Of a stretch of DNA of 11,339 nt, positions 10,828-11,339 are shown piece after piece. The notes under the pieces are model-generated. The model was not told the origin of the DNA. It worked only from the letters and a program-made list of their open reading frames with translations, and ran no database searches. The translations under genes were made by a program, and so were the position numbers. This DNA is from Pseudomonadota bacterium (GTDB taxonomy: Bacteria > Myxococcota_A > Polyangia > Polyangiales > Polyangiaceae): contig JAEWOQ010000373.1 of the NCBI GenBank assembly GCA_023460875.1, forward strand, positions 1-11,339. The letters run 5' to 3'. Every line of letters starts with the position of its first letter. The first letter of the stretch is position 1.

Positions 10828-11339
10828 CAGGGCTAGCGCACCAAAAGCCGATCAATTTCGATCACTTACGAAACCATGGAGACACGGCTCCCCGTTCATG
10901 ATCTCCTGACCTGGTGTCTGAATCGATATCGAAGCCTCTGAAGTCTCTGGTTGACGTTTTCGCCGACGTGAAGGATCCGAGAATCGCGCGGAGTCGCCTT
11001 CATCCAATCGAGAACGTGCTGGCAATCTCATTGCTTGGCGCCATCGCTGGGGCCGAGGGCTGGGACGACCTCGCCGTCTTCGCGAAAGAGCGCACCGAAG
11101 TCCTTGGCCGGTTTCTCGACCTGACCAATGGTGTCCCAAGCGCCGACACCTTCCGACGAGTCTTCGAGGCGCTTTCACCTTCGGACTTCCACGAAGCTCT
11201 CCTTCGCTGGGTGCGTCCGCTCCTGGGCGAGTTGGAGGGACAGACGATCGCCCTCGACGGCAAGACACTTCGCGGAGCTCTCGCGCGCTCTCGTCAGCAA
11301 GGCGCCTTCCATCTCCTGCATGTGTGGGCCACCGAAAAG
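10828..11339 (+). mobile_element. Left part of an ISAs1-family insertion sequence
   Basis: The transposase start at 10914 identifies an ISAs1-type (H-repeat-like) element. The left end is placed tentatively at CAGGGC (10828), since members often begin CAGGG and have under 100 bases before the transposase. The right end and target duplication lie outside the window, so this boundary is a guess. GC content drops visibly from about 10840 onward compared with the flank. Confidence 0.6.
10914..11339 (+). CDS. ISAs1 family transposase, 5' part
   Basis: The frame is open from a GTG at 10914 to the window edge (142 codons, no stop reached). Residues 11-100 form the N-terminal ISAs1-associated domain: SLVDVFADVKDPRIARSRLH, IENVLAISLLGAIAGAEGW, then DDLAVFA and PSADTFRRVFEAL. 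IALDGKTLRGA (112-122) carries the first Asp of the DDE catalytic triad (Asp115). DDE transposases cut and rejoin the ends of their element. Full-length members are about 370 residues, so the remaining two acidic residues lie beyond the window. The frame is closed upstream by TGA at 10899, so GTG 10914 is the only sensible start. No clear ribosome site is seen. No frameshift is visible in the part present. Confidence 0.9.
   Translation, partial: MSESISKPLKSLVDVFADVKDPRIARSRLHPIENVLAISLLGAIAGAEGWDDLAVFAKERTEVLGRFLDLTNGVPSADTFRRVFEALSPSDFHEALLRWVRPLLGELEGQTIALDGKTLRGALARSRQQGAFHLLHVWATEK

Overview
The window is very GC-rich DNA with strong G/C bias at third codon positions. The genes point to a myxobacterium-like member of Myxococcota (Polyangia type). 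They include a periplasmic TonB C-terminal domain behind a signal peptide, a lipoprotein with a long Gly/Ser/Asn linker, a Kazal-type protease-inhibitor domain, and a large HNH endonuclease with duplicated helical regions. This assignment is inference; the window holds no rRNA, tRNA or other marker gene.

Left part (1-4235). The window opens with a secreted TonB C-terminal-domain protein (64-726). It runs out of frame into the C-terminal two thirds of a class-III PLP aminotransferase (homology from about 665 to 1459). Both partners are truncated at their junction, so this looks like a deletion or rearrangement scar, or an assembly join. A large uncharacterised lipoprotein follows on the minus strand (1527-3233), then a divergent glutathione S-transferase-like gene (3576-4235).

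Middle part (4456-8611), all on the minus strand, is an accessory island. It holds a RHH (DUF1778-type) antitoxin plus GNAT acetyltransferase toxin pair (5279-4456), a 714-residue HNH endonuclease with two copies of a DUF222-like helical region (7664-5520), and a small acidic protein coupled to an AbiEii/MNT-like nucleotidyltransferase (8611-7917). The RHH/GNAT pair has a readable promoter, TGGACA-17 bp-TACATT. Its spacer holds an inverted repeat, and the expected transcript start falls on the antitoxin ATG, so that mRNA is probably leaderless. The HNH gene has a promoter of the same layout (TGGACA-17 bp-TAAACT). The third pair has a perfect 6-bp-arm palindrome upstream.

Right part (8612-11339). 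A radical SAM protein (10135-9185) carries a CX4CX2C cluster motif. Its leader has three mutually complementary segments that could form alternative hairpins. Upstream lies an orphan Kazal domain without a start or signal peptide, preceded by an 11-G run. Next come a possible 35-residue single-pass membrane microprotein on the plus strand and a minus-strand coding remnant. That remnant abuts the left end of an ISAs1-family insertion sequence, whose transposase is cut off by the window edge. Gene debris at both ends and the mobile or selfish modules between them suggest a plastic genomic region.
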